Source of the DNA: Gnetum montanum
Taxonomy: Eukaryota; Streptophyta; Gnetopsida; Gnetales; Gnetaceae
Length of the DNA: 64,000 nt
Direction: 5' to 3'
Assembly: GCA_015680685.1 (NCBI GenBank)
Contig: MNCI01007937.1
Span: 187,290 to 251,289 of the forward strand
Part shown: positions 1 to 12,239 of the stretch, one piece after another
Position numbering within the stretch: position 1 is the stretch's first letter
Layout: each line of letters begins with the position of its first letter
Notes under the pieces: model-generated
Seen by the model: only the letters and a program-made list of their open reading frames with translations
What the model was told of the DNA's origin: nothing
Database searches by the model: none
Position numbers and translations under genes: made by a program

Positions 1-42
1 TTAAGATGGTTTATTTTGCTCTTGTAAAAAGTTAGAAATAGT

Positions 43-900
43 TTGATAGAGAGAAAGATCCTTTTGAAATCCTTAATTATAGATGGAACACTCAAAATAT
101 TAAGAAAGATTGGATACAAAGGTTTAAAAACTTATGAAAACTTAGGGTTTAGCCATAAGCGTAGTTGTTTGCGTAGACTTTATTATATAGAGGTCTTCCT
201 ATTGGACATTGATTACAACTTCTTAGTTTTGATAATCCAATTTGTCTAGTTTGTTCTCATGAAGATTCTATTAAACATGTTTTTGTTTATTGCTCTTTTG
301 CTTAACAAGTTTGGCAATGGTGTTTTTTAGTTCATGGATTTCAAAAATTTCAAAATTCTTCTGCTTATGTCCTTTGTGCAAGGATAATAAATACTTACAC
401 TTTTGATATTTTTTTGGAAGATGCTTTAGCTTGATGTCCTCTTTTGCTTTTGGAAGCATAGATGTTATGTATCTACCAGCGACACTCTACAAAGTAGAGC
501 TTCAATTTTGAGATAAAGTTAAATCTTTATATGAACTTTTTATTTCAAGTTTATAGTAAGAAAAGGAAGTATCCTAGGGATATTAATTCTTTCATTTCTT
601 CCTCATGTATAAGGAAGGATGCTCCTTATGCTATTCCTTGATTTCTTTTAGATGATGTCTAATTTTCTATCAGTTGTGATTTGGATGGCTTTTTAGTTTA
701 TTTTGATTTAACAGGAAACCTCTTGTTGGAAGTGAAAACTCGAAAGGATACTTTTAACAGAGGGCATGGCTTAATCCTTTTCCTATCTCAAAGGGTAGAT
801 TTTTCAAGATTGGTTGCAAGGATGAAAAACAATATTAGCATTCCCAAAACCATTGAGCCTTTCATTTCTCTCTAAGTCTTATTTTTGATGCTTTGAAGCG
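43..900 (+). pseudogene. LINE (non-LTR) reverse transcriptase 3' remnant
   Basis: This is the decayed 3' part of a plant L1-like LINE. From 243 one frame reads a zf-RVT-type zinc-binding module: C-L-V-C, then S-I-K-H-V-F-V-Y-C-S-F-A, a stop, and Q-V-W-Q-W. This is the C-x2-C...H...C spacing found after the RT domain of plant LINEs. The reading is broken by stops and frameshifts on both sides, and I see no clean RNase H domain in 600-875. An AT-rich stretch near 980-1000 may be the element's 3' end. No target duplication was found. Only the zinc module is firmly supported; the outer limits are approximate. Confidence 0.55.
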
Positions 901-1069
901 ATGATGTAATGCATTTTGTATTTGGGTTTTTGGTCATGAACCATCATATTATTGCCTTGGATGTATTACTGCTATTTATTAATAAAATTTTTTATTTTTG
1001 GGGGTCTACCATAACAAACATCCCCTCCCTGCTATTTTACTAAAATATATATTTATTCTTCATCTTTTT

Positions 1070-1580
1070 ACATTCATCATCATCATCATCCCAGGCTTGT
1101 CCCAACAAAATGGGGTTGGCTACATGAGTTTTTTTATTCCATTCACATCTATGAAGAGCTAGATCTATGTTTATTTGTAGTTTCTTTAAATTATCATCTT
1201 CAATCATTTTTTTCCATGTCTTCTTTAGTCTTCCTTTTGGTGGCTTTTTGGAATAGTGATGTAGTAATCTTTGTTTATAGGTTCATTTTCTAATCTTCTT
1301 TGTGCATGTCCAAACCATCCAAGCTAGCATTCTTGTAGCTTTTTTGATATTAGAAGTCACTCCAAGTCTTTTTCTGATGTTTGTATTACGTAGTTTATCT
1401 TTTCTAGTAACATTTAATATCCATTGAAGCATTTGCATTTGTACTACATTGGTTTTTTGTTCATGACTCTTTTTTAGTTTCCAATATTTAGCACCATATA
1501 AGATAGTAGGCCAATATGATTTGGCAAGGTTTTACAGCTTATTGCCATGGGATGCTAATTGTCCTCCTTTCATGTTTGGC
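1070..1580 (-). pseudogene. RTE-clade LINE 3' end with (ATG)n tail
   Basis: Read on the minus strand from about 1560, this encodes the C-terminal part of a plant RTE-type reverse transcriptase. Visible blocks are A-I-L-Y-G-A-K-Y-W, then V-V-Q-M-Q-M-L-Q-W, then T-R-K-D-K-L-R-N and R-K-R-L-G-V, then a region equivalent to the R-W-F-G-H block, and a terminal V-A-N-P-I-L-L-G-Q-A-W. The copy ends in a trinucleotide tail, written (CAT)n on the plus strand at about 1075-1090, which is the usual end of plant RTE elements. It is 5'-truncated, as LINE copies normally are, with a few in-frame breaks. Confidence 0.8.
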
Positions 1581-3925
1581 CTTTATCTTTTTACATTATT
1601 TTTCTTAAAAAGTAAAAATAAGAATTTCCAATTTTATTAATGATTAATGTTACCTATAATCTCTTTTATACATATAATTTATTAGATTCAACTATGTATT
1701 ACTTTAAAGACTAGTATTCATTTGTTTAGGAACATGAAAATTTTTTTAAGTTTAGGGATGTTTACTCAAGTTTATAACCTTACAAATGTTGCTTCAAAAA
1801 ATCAAGAAAGAAACATCAATTATTAGTAGGAGAGATGGTCCCAATCTTAATAACATTTACATCACTTTCAACATTTGCACTTAACCTTAAAATAACAAAA
1901 GGGTTCAAGGTAACAATAGAAAGCCTCCACAAAATACCAACTTTTGTAATAGCTAAAGATCAAATAAAAAATGAGGGCATATATTTTTTTAAGAGAAGAG
2001 TTGATTATCTATGCTTGAAACATATCTCTAAGCTAGCATGCAAGGTGCTAGTACTAGTATTTGAACTAGTACCTCTCACATGCAAGTGCTAGCATATATT
2101 ATCCACCATAATTTATCTCACATCAAGAATCTTTACCATTAGCTATAGTCTACTTGTCAACATAAATTTCAATCTTTGAGTTAACAGTATTCTTGTGAGA
2201 TAAGGAATTTTTTTTTTTTACAAGCTATCTAGTTTCTTTCTTGTCATTTACAAGATAAGGAATATAAATAAACATATTCAAAAAAGTTTCTCTCTTCTAT
2301 AGTTTCTTTATTACCATTTGATCATTCAAATCATTAACATTAACTTGCTTTTTTATATTTTAACTTCAAATTATTTCTTTGCTATACTTCAGTTCAACAT
2401 GATTTTTTTCCTCAACATCTTTTTTCTTGAGAAAAAAAGGATAAACATTAAACAAATGTTAGTCACAATGAAAAGGTTACAAGAATTAGGAAGATCATAA
2501 TATGTAATTAGTTAAATGTAAGTCTAGTCACTTGCAATTTCAATTTCTTTTTATGATTAAAAATATTAATTTTAATAAAAAATTATCTAGAAGAGTCAAA
2601 TGATATGTAAATATATTTTATATGATGAATAGAATCAAGAAAACCAACAATTTATTACTTAGCTCTTTGAAAAACAAATGGAAGATTAAATAGCCTTTTG
2701 AGTGAATGGCTATGCCCAGGCTTGAATCCCAATCTTTTGACTTGAGAAATAGGCAACTTACCATCACTTGACATGATAGTTCCTATATATTAATATAAAG
2801 TTATTTTTACAAAATTTTCATGGATTTTGACAGTATATTTATTTTTAATAGTTTATCTTATTTCATTAGTTACAAGTCATTCTATCTAAAGCTAAAAATT
2901 TAGATATAATAAACTAAAGACTTGTATTACCCAATGATATATTATAATCTTCCTAATTTTTGTAACTTGAAGGACATTTATTTAATGCCTATCATTTTCT
3001 ACTTAAGAATAGGAATGTTGAGGAAAAATGAAAATGTGTTGAAGTTGAGGATAGAGAAAAAACAATCTAAAAATAAAGATATGAAAAATCAAGTTAATAT
3101 TAATGATAAGAATGATTAACTACCAATAAAGAAACTAGAGAATACATAGTCTTCTAATGAATATTTTCATGTGTACCATTTGAAGTATTGATTAATCTCA
3201 ATTAATAGCTCACAAAGCAAATGTTTCTTATCCAAAACTAATACTATCAACTCAAAAATTAAAAAGGTTATAGTTGATGATAAAGATTTCAAATGTAAAA
3301 TTAACAAAAAATGATGAAGTAATGTGATGAAGAATTCGAGCTACCATTTTCTAGTAAATCTAGCTTTCTACAAATATTGGTATTTCATTATAATTTTCTA
3401 TTGCTACCTCAAATTCTTTTGTTATTTTAAATTCAAACTTGGATGTTGAAAGTGATGTAAGTGTTATTAGGACTGAGACCATCCTTCCTACTAATAATTA
3501 ATTTTTTTTATTTTTTTTCAAAGAATCAACTGGGAAGTCATATATCTAAGCAAACATCACTAAAATTAAAAAAAAAAAAAAAATTTCTTTCCATGTTGTT
3601 TTCAATGTTTTCTACTTAGCCTTAAGCATGTGATGTATTTCAAATTTTTCTTATAACTAATATTTTTTTGGTGTTTGACCACCTCACCTATGACAACACT
3701 TTGGAAAAGCACGACTCAACACCATCCGAGAATTCCAAAGTAGCTAAATGTTCTACAATAGAATTAAGATAGACTATATGTCAACATCCTCTAGAACTTG
3801 AGAGCACAATATAAGTATACAACTCACATGCCACATGTTAGTCCATAGTTAGAAGCATCATGAAGACATCTTTATAATTCTATAATCAACCAAACCAATG
3901 TAACACACACCACATACTCAAGAAT
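1581..3925. other. AT-rich stretch without recognisable gene
   Basis: About 2.3 kb of AT-rich DNA with homopolymer runs (T run near 2211, A run near 3570). Short open frames here, for example 1835-2092 and 2318-2500, show no domain, codon pattern or splice structure that I can support. It is most likely old repeat or intergenic DNA. Confidence 0.6.
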
Positions 3926-3929
3926 ACTA

Positions 3930-4180
3930 GCCATACACATAGAAACATTGGTCCTTAAGAGATCTAAAATACATTCCTACTTTAATGCATCTATCCCTAA
4001 GCCTTACTTCCTAGAGAAAGGTGGTGGTCCAAGAATAAAAGTCAAAGCTCCTCTGGAGGCCTACATATCCTTGTAATGCAACACATAAGGAATCAGGGCT
4101 ATGTACTTCTTTAGTGATGGTTAAGATAACATGGAAGTAGCTTTCAGACCACCAACAAGGCATACTCTTTACACCTCCTT
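3930..4180 (-). repeat. LTR fragment of the element A family
   Basis: This segment resembles the distal half of the LTRs of element A (about 4500-4767 and 45200-45464). Shared blocks include CCTACTTTAATGCATCTA, CTACATATCCTTGTAATGC and CAACAAGGCATACTCTTTAC. It lies just outside the left LTR of A, so it is either a remnant of an earlier insertion or part of a duplicated LTR. The other half of the LTR is not recognisable. Confidence 0.6.
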
Positions 4181-4254
4181 CCTTTCATTCTGAATGATCC
4201 TTTAACATTTATATTAATATGTATCATTACAATGAAAGTTATAACCTTGTAAGG

Positions 4255-4767
4255 TGTAACAATGTTGCCTTTTAAAAACACTATTTGACACTACTTGAGA
4301 GTCTATAAATAGAAACAAGGGAGGGTGGACTCAAGGTGGACTATGCTTTAAATCTTATAGCACCTGCAAGTACATCATGTGGGCACATAACTCATTAGTC
4401 ATTAGTTAGAGGTGCATTAGATATGCTAGAAGCAAAAAAATACATAAGCAAACCAACAAGACATGCACATCCACATAAGCACACACACATGATACCATTT
4501 CCCTTAGAAAGCTAATAAGCATTCCTACTCTAATACATCTATTTCTAAGCCTCACTTTGAAGAGAAGGGCAGTGGCCCAAGCTAATGAGGCAAAGACTCC
4601 CTAACAAGCTTACATATCCTTGTGATGGTATTTACAAAAAAATCAGGGACATGTAATTTTATTTATGATGGTTAAGATAGAATGAAACTTGATAAGATCA
4701 TATTCCTCTAATACCCATTCTTGAGGAAAAAAAACTTTGATTCACCAATAAGGCATATTTTCCTACA
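4255..4767 (-). repeat. Element A 3' LTR
   Basis: Shares dispersed but collinear similarity with 45005-45464, from TGTAACAATGTTGC at one end to TTCCTACA at the other. It is 513 bp against 460 bp in the partner; the difference is indels. The substantial divergence between the two copies means A is old. It is the 3' LTR because the purine-rich minus-strand tract lies directly on its internal side. Confidence 0.8.
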
Positions 4768-4780
4768 CTCTCCCTTACTT
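4768..4780 (-). other. Element A polypurine tract
   Basis: Read on the minus strand, AAGTAAGGGAGAG ends exactly at the TGTAGG start of the LTR. This is the expected position and composition of the plus-strand primer of reverse transcription. Confidence 0.65.
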
Positions 4781-4968
4781 GAAAGAAGCAATGTCCTCAA
4801 AGCTTAAGAATTTTTTGTATACTTTTCTAAATGTGAAGAATCCTAATGGATATCAAGAGACTTGGAACAACTAAAAGCCTTTCCGATAGTTATAAATAGG
4901 AAGGTTCAATTTCTAGGGTTCTTCAACTATAAAGCACAAATGTTGAACTTAACCTACCATATAACAGA
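4781..4968 (-). other. Element A 3' untranslated segment (left piece)
   Basis: Non-coding internal DNA of A between its polypurine tract and the D1 insertion. A continues at 21373 on the far side of D1. No gene seen. Confidence 0.5.
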
Positions 4969-5831
4969 TGATAAGATGAATTTTTTTTAGCTAAGATATT
5001 GGGCATTCGATATTGGGGATTTGATATTGGAGCACATGTGACAACATTTGATATCCGATATCATGGGATGCCTATAAATATAGCACTATGGTGCATGGTT
5101 TGCATAACTTTTTATTCCACCCTTAGGTAGATTCTTGCAATTTTGTTTCATAGTTTTAGTAATAGAATGAATGCCTATAGTGTGGTGTTGAGTGGCTTTA
5201 TAGAATCTTTATTCAAGTGAAGTATACTTGGGCATAGTTCATGATTGGAAATAAAGATTGAGATTGCTTTTCATCATTGTAGCATCCACTTAGTTTTAAT
5301 GTTTTATTTAGCGTAGTTTTTACTATTTTCTTAGTTTAATAATTTACATTTCCAAGTATTTTACTTGTTCATTAGTAAAGCGGAATGAGTATGACTAGTT
5401 TTAAGCATTTAAGTGTAATTATTTGGTAATACCAGTAGTGTTATTTCTTGGTCCGCCCATTAGCATAACACTTGGTAACCTAGTAATGGTTACATGAGCC
5501 CAAGACATGTATAGTAAGCAAGGATCGGATTTTCATCACTCTAGGCTAGTTTAGATTTACCTTCTTCTTGTTATTTAGATTAAAGAATTAATTTCTCCAT
5601 TACTATCAAGATTAGCATAAGGTCATAACAACATCAATTATTATATGCCTCACTTTGGACTAAACCATACATGACAAAGGTACCACTAGTCCAAGTGGGA
5701 AGATAGCGTCCTACGATCAATGTTTAACAATCTAGATGCCACAACTAGTACCATCCATGGAATTCAACTAGATCATGCATGAACACTTGTGATTTGTATG
5801 GTTGGGCATAGGGGGTACCTGCCACTCATCA
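4969..5831 (+). repeat. D1 5' LTR
   Basis: 863 bp; pairs with 20518-21372. The U3 part holds repeated GATATT/GATATC words (CGATATTGGGG, TTTGATATCCGATATC) just upstream of a TATAAATA box at 5073-5080. The rest aligns with the D2 LTRs at lower similarity (for example TGCCTCACTTTGGACTAAACC and GGAATTCAAC), so D1 and D2 are related families. Confidence 0.85.
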
Positions 5832-5832
5832 T

Positions 5833-5850
5833 TGGAATTGTTGCTAGGGA
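5833..5850 (+). other. D1 primer-binding site
   Basis: TGGAATTGTTGCTAGGGA lies one base after the LTR. It is a mutated form of the TGGCGCCGTTGCCGGGGA site (tRNA-Asp) known from Athila elements, with changes mainly of the C-to-T and G-to-A kind. Confidence 0.65.
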
Positions 5851-6169
5851 TGGTGCTAGTTGTATAGATTAGTTATATCATAAACGATCACTATGAAAGT
5901 ATTAATGATTTACCTTTTAGAAAATATTAATATTTGATGTCACACATGTTGTCAAACAAAACCATGTATTCTTCACATAGGGCCAAGAATGCATCAGATG
6001 ATGAAAACACTTGTAGGAGAAATGATAGGATATATATTGAAGAAAACTAGAGTGAACAATCTCAAGCAGAGGTTTCATGTGCTTATTTTGACCCTTACTA
6101 GATGCAAGGACTATGTTCAATTGGTGTAGATAATCCTAGAGGAGATGAAGTCCTAGAACAAGAAACGGC

Positions 6170-8570
6170 TTAAGACCTAGGACCTCCTCCAAACCTAGAA
6201 GAGATAAATCAAGGAACCATGTGGAGAAATATAAGAGCCATGGTGATTCTCACAATTCCCCATCTTCCTCTTCCTCTTCCACATCTAGTTTTGATAAAGA
6301 TGAACATAGATATAGATATAGGGATCAAGATGAAGATAGAAGTAGAAATAGATGACATCATCAATGTAAGCATGAACAAAATCATCATAATCAGAAAACT
6401 AGAAATAGAAATTATCACCATAACATGTCTGATGATGATGGACCCTTGTTGGCTGTTAGGAACATGACACAAATAATGGAGGTAGTTAGAATACCCCACA
6501 TGCACCAAAGGAAAATTTACATCAAAAGGCTTGATATGAATAAGATCCCTAAATTTGTAGGGGGCTATAACTCTGATCCACAACATCACTTACAAGCCTT
6601 CTAGGATGCTTGCACCTTGCAGAACATTGAGAGTGAGTGATAAAAGCTTAAGCTCTTTCTTAGGATACTAGTTGATGAAGCTGAAAGTTGATATAGATTG
6701 TTGGAACTAGATTCAATCCATTGATGGTCCACAATGCTAGAACTCTAACAAGAAATACCAAACCTATGCTAGAGTTTCCAACCTAAGAAAACAAATCCAA
6801 GGATGGAGGCAAGAAAAACATGAATCCTTGGATGTGGCCTTAGATAGATACGATTTGCTACTACATCGATGTCCATGCCATGGATTTTCTCAAAAATAGT
6901 AGCTTCTCCACATCATAGATGGGCTTTGTACCCCAACAAGAAAGACCCTTGGAATCTATGCCAAATGGTAATTATCTAAATTAAAAAGCCATCAAATACA
7001 AAGGCTAGTTGAGCATATGGAAAAAGGAGAGGGAGGGCTATGTAAATGAGAGAATGTAATGGAATATAACTAGGACCCAACTCTTCAAACAAGAGAAGTT
7101 CATATGTATGATAAGGAAAAAGAGGAAGCTCTCGATGAGTTGATTTCACAACAGACCTTGCCAATACAAAAAGCTATTGTTGAGATCGAAGCAAGGCTAA
7201 ATAAGATGTGGGAGTTGATGAATGAAAAAAGCTATAACCTACTTGGAAACCACAAGGGAAAAGCTAGTGCAGAAAGAATCAAGTGATTAACACAAGAAGA
7301 GGAAAAAGACCAATGAAATAAGTAGGAAGGCTTATTGGAAAAAAGGGAAACCAACCATAGTAGAAGAGGTTTCTGACTTGAATACAGAAGATGATGATGG
7401 ATGTGACATCTACCAATACAACCATCCAAAGGGCTATCTACAAGAGTTTGGGGCTTTTGCTTTGAACCCCAAGTTCATACAAAAACAAATTTCTAGGAAA
7501 TTATCTTACTCACAAGGTAATTATAAATATTTCTACAACCAACCATATTATTCTAGTGGGACTTCTTATCAACCTTAATACTACTATCGATCGTAGTGCC
7601 AAAACCCACAATCATGGGGGATGCCATCATTACACTAGCAATACCCTTATTGCTAGATGGACCTATATGACTACTATATTCAACAACCTATTTCCCTAAA
7701 TGGTTCTACTTCCTTTACCTCGAATCACTACTGTCACTCTCCCAAACATCATCAACTTGCAACATATCTTATGGGATCACCATATCAAACCTCTTATCCT
7801 TCGTGACATCCTCAATATTCTCATACTTTCCTCCACCATATGCCACCACCAAAAACATAGGAAGGATTGGTACCACAACATCAATGAAAGAATGTCACTT
7901 GTGCTGCAAACATACATGTACATGATAATGTTAATAGGTCTCAACCATAATCTTGAAAATGTCCTTTCTTTAGGATAGTTTCCTCACATGAGCATAAAAC
8001 TTGTAAACCTACTGGCTCATCAAAACCAAAATAATGTCTCCCAATCCTACGCAAGGGCCAATATCCATTACCACTCCAATGCAAAACATAATAGATGAAC
8101 CTATCACTATGAAGAGATAGGCAACTCCATGTATCATTAATAATGATAAACGATGTAGTTGTGGGCTGGAAGTTCAAAATATTAACATAATCCCTATACC
8201 AACCCACAACAGATGTGAAAGAAAAGTGTGTGGAAAAATGGAAGCATGGGCCACTAAACCAAAAGATACCTAGTGGCCAAAGAATGAGAACCTAAAATTG
8301 TCTAAAACATGCATGGAAACATCTAAATCACTTATTAACTCCTAATCCAAGAAAATGGCCTCAACTGAGAGCTCACAAACAAAAATATTATACAATAATC
8401 ATACAACAGCAAATAGAGGAAATAAGGACTTAGATTATCAAGATTTAGTTACCATGAGGATTACTTAGAACAATAATAGAAAAGCTAAATCACTAAGAAT
8501 GGTAAGTGAGCAACCCATAGTGTATGATCCAGGGGATCTAGGGTGCATTTTCTGAACACCCACCCATGAG
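6170..8570 (+). pseudogene. D1 gag, degenerate
   Basis: Gag would form the particle shell that packages element RNA. The reading starts with a charged region rich in R, D, E and H (about 6290-6440), then the gag core from about 6540: I-P-K-F-V-G-G-Y-N-S-D-P-Q-H-H-L-Q-A-F and the helix containing Y-R-L-L-E-L. A lysine and glutamate-rich helix at 7104-7280 and the block C-D-I-Y-Q-Y-N-H-P-K-G-Y near 7405 follow. The same blocks occur in D2 gag (12240-14690). Many stops and frameshifts are present. I see no zinc knuckle and no protease or RT after it. Confidence 0.65.
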
Positions 8571-8585
8571 TTCAATCGTGGGAAG

Positions 8586-10760
8586 ATGCCTTATCTTGAC
8601 TTAGGTATGAATAAGTGCTTTTTAACTTTTTTGTTTTCTACTTTTTTATGGTTTATAATTTTTTTTATACTTTTTTCTTTTCTTAGTACTATCTTCCCAT
8701 TCTTCTATACTTTTTTATTTCTTGAATTTTTGATATTCCTTAATATTTTTCATTCTTTTCTCTTTTTAATTCTTGATATGTTTTCTAATTTTTCATTTTT
8801 TTCTCCTTTTACTTGTACATACTTTTGTCAATTTTCAATAAAACACATCAAATAAGGTAAGATGTAGTCCCAATAAGGTGAAGATTTCTCCATATTATCA
8901 ATCATAAGGACTAATTATCTATACAGTGAGACCACCACATCCATCCATCCATTCAATAATAAGAGGTTCTTATCATGGCCATAATGATACTCTTTTCATA
9001 ATAAAACTAAGAATAAACTTGTGATCATTATGCTTGGACAAAAAAGTGAAGAACCAAGTGGAAATGTCAAGGGTATGACATCAAGGGGATTTGTGGATTC
9101 TCTTGGCTTACTGCTATGAGTTCCATCTTGTTACTAAGAAAGTATTATATCCTTGTAAATCTAATGAAAAATGAAAGTAAGAGTACAATAAGTGCTACCT
9201 TACCATGTCACTAGAAAGATATGTTACCCATGCCTGAAGGTAGTCCTTTGGTAAGATTGACATAGTTAAAAAATAAAATAAATGCACAAGAATAATTTTT
9301 TTGGTGTCCCACTAGAAAGACATGTTATCCATGCCTGAAGCTCAGTAGCTTCTCATGAATCTAAAAATAAAAAGTGTAATGAATAAACTCCTTCCTTGGA
9401 CAATATGCCAAGTGATGATACTCCTTGCAATAGTGGTAGTCTTACAATTGTAGCTCTAAGAAATCACACAATGCAATGTCCCTGAAATGTGGCTTGGAAT
9501 TTGTTTGAATCTTGGATAGAAAGGCTATGATTACTTTAACCATTAATAAAACACAAGAACTCATTATGCCTATGGTAAGATACCTCACATCCCAAGTTTA
9601 GGAATCCCTTCTCTAGTCCATCTCACCTCACTGTATAGTTAATCATAACTTGTGATTTTGTGTCATATATCATTATTTTTCCCATGTGACAATACTAATA
9701 TGTGTGTTTTGCTAATAAGTATATCTTACATTCAACTCTTTGAGTGCCTAACCACACTTTAGGCATGGTTATACAAGGGCACTAAGGGTTGGAGCTTGCT
9801 TTGGGGAGGACCCACTTGTATAACTCTTGTATTTCATACTTGCTAAGAAATTCCACATCATCTTGTGCCTTCCAAAGCAAGCTCTAGTCCTTAGTGTCAA
9901 AAATCTAATAAATACTTTCCCTAATCTCTAATAATCTATCCATACATTAAAAATTCATTATCCATTTCTTATCCATATCATAAACTTCCGTTACTAGAGA
10001 TTCCTTCTTCATGAACTTTGAACGCCAAATTTTCAAAAACTATGCATCATTAATGATCCAAGACCCTCTAGAAAATATTCACATCTTCTAGACATTCCAT
10101 TTGACTCGTTTTTTCTAAGAAAATAAATCAGTGAAAAATTTGAATTTTTTAACGATGACATTATAGTTACGATGTTGTATCTACGATGTCGTGCATATAA
10201 AAACTAGTATATGCATGTGTGGGAGTTAGTGAAATTTTTCATTTCTCTCATTTGTAGCAAGAGACTTTTTTGTAATTTTTCCTCCACACTCTTGCACAAT
10301 AGCTTCCAAAAGCCATTACTTTGCCCTTGTAGCTCCAAGTTCCAAAATTCTTAGTTGTGAAGTGCTCAACTTAGTCATGGGGGTGCATTGTGTGATAAAA
10401 GTGAAATAAAAATTTGAAAATTTGAGCCAAAAATTCATAATTCCCAAAAGCTACTATAAAGGGTAAGTACAAGAGATAATAAGAATCTTAAAGTTAATAA
10501 ATCAAACTAAGGCCAGAAAGATTTAGATAATACTCCTAATAGACCATATCAACTATTTTAGGCCATAATAAGCAAGGAAAATGATATAAGATCATAAGTA
10601 GAAAAAAGTGAAAACACCTAAGGGGTTCCTTTTTTGCAAATTTTTCTAACTCTACAATCATAATATGATAGAAACTTGATCTAACCAAGGGTATGAGCAA
10701 GGTAGAAAACTACTAAGAATTGATAGGTACACACTAATAATTTCAAATTCTTGTTGATTG
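8586..10760 (+). other. D1 internal non-coding region
   Basis: No gene recognised. Blocks are shared with D2 (14700-16160), for example GACATCAAGGGGATTTGTG and GGGGAGGACCCACTTGT, and the second block also occurs on the minus strand of E near 48480-48520. A cluster at 10160-10205 (ACGATGTTG, then ACGATGTCGT, then CATATAAAAA) sits where D2 has its internal promoter-like array and may be the matching D1 promoter. Confidence 0.5.
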
Positions 10761-10763
10761 CAA

Positions 10764-11091
10764 ATGGTCCAAAAAAGACCACCAAAAGGAGGACCTTCAC
10801 AACATAGAAGTTGTAAAGATGCAACTCTTGGCACATCCATTATGGCCTACACAAACCAATAGTAGTAAATGGAAATTAGGAGAAATGTACCAATTCTAGT
10901 GAAATAAAGAGGCCAATGCAATAGTTAAAATCCAAGGAGTCTATGTGCCATACTCAATAGAGAGGACATATGGAAAAAGAAGACAATGATAGAAGAGGAG
11001 AAACTTTAGGCACTCTTGAATAGATATCAATTTCTAAAGCTTGACAATGAAGGGAAGAAGTTGATGGAAGAGCCTCCACCACCTAAAATAT
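10764..11091 (+). pseudogene. D1 accessory ORF, internally deleted remnant
   Basis: The start (ATG at 10764, reading M-V-Q-K-R-P-P-K-G-G-P-S) and the end (E-E-P-P-P-P-K-I and stop near 11091) match the two ends of the D2 accessory ORF at 16678 and 19405. The 2.4 kb between them in D2 is missing here. In D2 the ATG is preceded by ATTGCAG, which could be a splice acceptor; here it reads ATTGCAA. No function can remain. Confidence 0.55.
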
Positions 11092-11235
11092 GAACTACAT
11101 CAAGCCACCTTCAATTTTGTTTTTGTTTTGTCATGTAACTATGTCATTTTTGTACACACCACTATGACACTCAAATTCAAATAGTAGTTAGTTAGTTAAT
11201 AATCCCATACCTTCCCAATATTTTGTAAAGAACTT

Positions 11236-12120
11236 TGATGAATCATGATTGTATCAGCTCCAATATTTGATACCCGATATTGAGGCTCCAATATTGGATA
11301 TGCAATATCAGGTCCCAGGAAACAATATCGAATATTCGATATCGTCTCCTCCATGCCAACTTATAAATACAATACTTGGGTGCATGGTTGGGACATAGTT
11401 TTGTTGTTAATTTTTAGATAGTTTTTCATAGCTTTGTGATTCCAAGTTTTGTTATTCCCAATGCATGTCTGCAGTGTGATGTTTGTGATTGTACAACATT
11501 CTTATTTGAGTGTGACGTACTTGGACACATTACATGATCAAAAATAAAGACTGAGATTGCTTCCATCATTGCAACATCCACTTAGATTTATTTTTGTTTT
11601 AATTATTTAATTATTTACTATTGTCTTTAGTTAATGTTTCTATTTATTGCTATTTACTATTCTTGTCATTAAGCAGAATGAGTACGACTAATCGTAAGCG
11701 TTTAAGTGTAATTACTTTGTAACCCAATAATGTATTGTTTGGCAAGCCTAGTGACGTATGTTTGGCAACCCTAGCAATAATTATACAAAGTCCAAGGTGA
11801 GTGCAGATGGTTAGGGATGGATACTCATCACACATAGGCTAGTTTAGACTTTACTTTTCACTATTTATTAGCTTAATTAATTTACCTCTTATTATCATTA
11901 GGAGTAGCATAAGGTTAGACAACATCATCATATGCCTCACTTGGGACTAAACCATACATGACAACTAAGCTACCACTTGTCCAAGTGAGAAGACAATGAA
12001 CTCCAATCAAGGCATAATGATTTAGATGCATAACTAGTCCCATCCATAGAATTCAACTGGATCATGCATGAATGCTTGAAATTCGTATGGTTGGATGTTG
12101 GGCTACCTTGCTGCTCATCA
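11236..12120 (+). repeat. D2 5' LTR
   Basis: 885 bp; partner 19591-20461. U3 carries a dense run of GATATC/GATATT/AATATT words (11265-11345), followed by a TATAAATA box at 11362-11369. Confidence 0.87.
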
Positions 12121-12121
12121 T

Positions 12122-12139
12122 TGGTGTCGTTGCTAGGGA
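12122..12139 (+). other. D2 primer-binding site
   Basis: TGGTGTCGTTGCTAGGGA lies one base after the LTR. It differs from the Athila tRNA-Asp site TGGCGCCGTTGCCGGGGA at three positions, all consistent with C-to-T decay. Confidence 0.75.
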
Positions 12140-12239
12140 TGGTGCTAGTTATCTAAATTAGGTATACTACATACAATTGCTATAAATGTATTAATGATAT
12201 ATCTTTCAAAAAATATTAAATCACATACACTGTAAACCA

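Noticed and set aside
2700-2770. A possible tRNA-like segment
   Set aside because: A GAATCCC word suggested a T-arm, but no matching arms or acceptor stem can be drawn.
6209-6589. Minus-strand ORF of 126 aa rich in I and M
   Set aside because: Mirror of the charged R/D/E-rich N-terminal part of D1 gag; no membrane protein is implied.
8586-8855. F/L/S-rich ORF that looks like membrane segments
   Set aside because: T-rich low-complexity DNA in a non-coding block of D1; the homologous part of D2 is not open.
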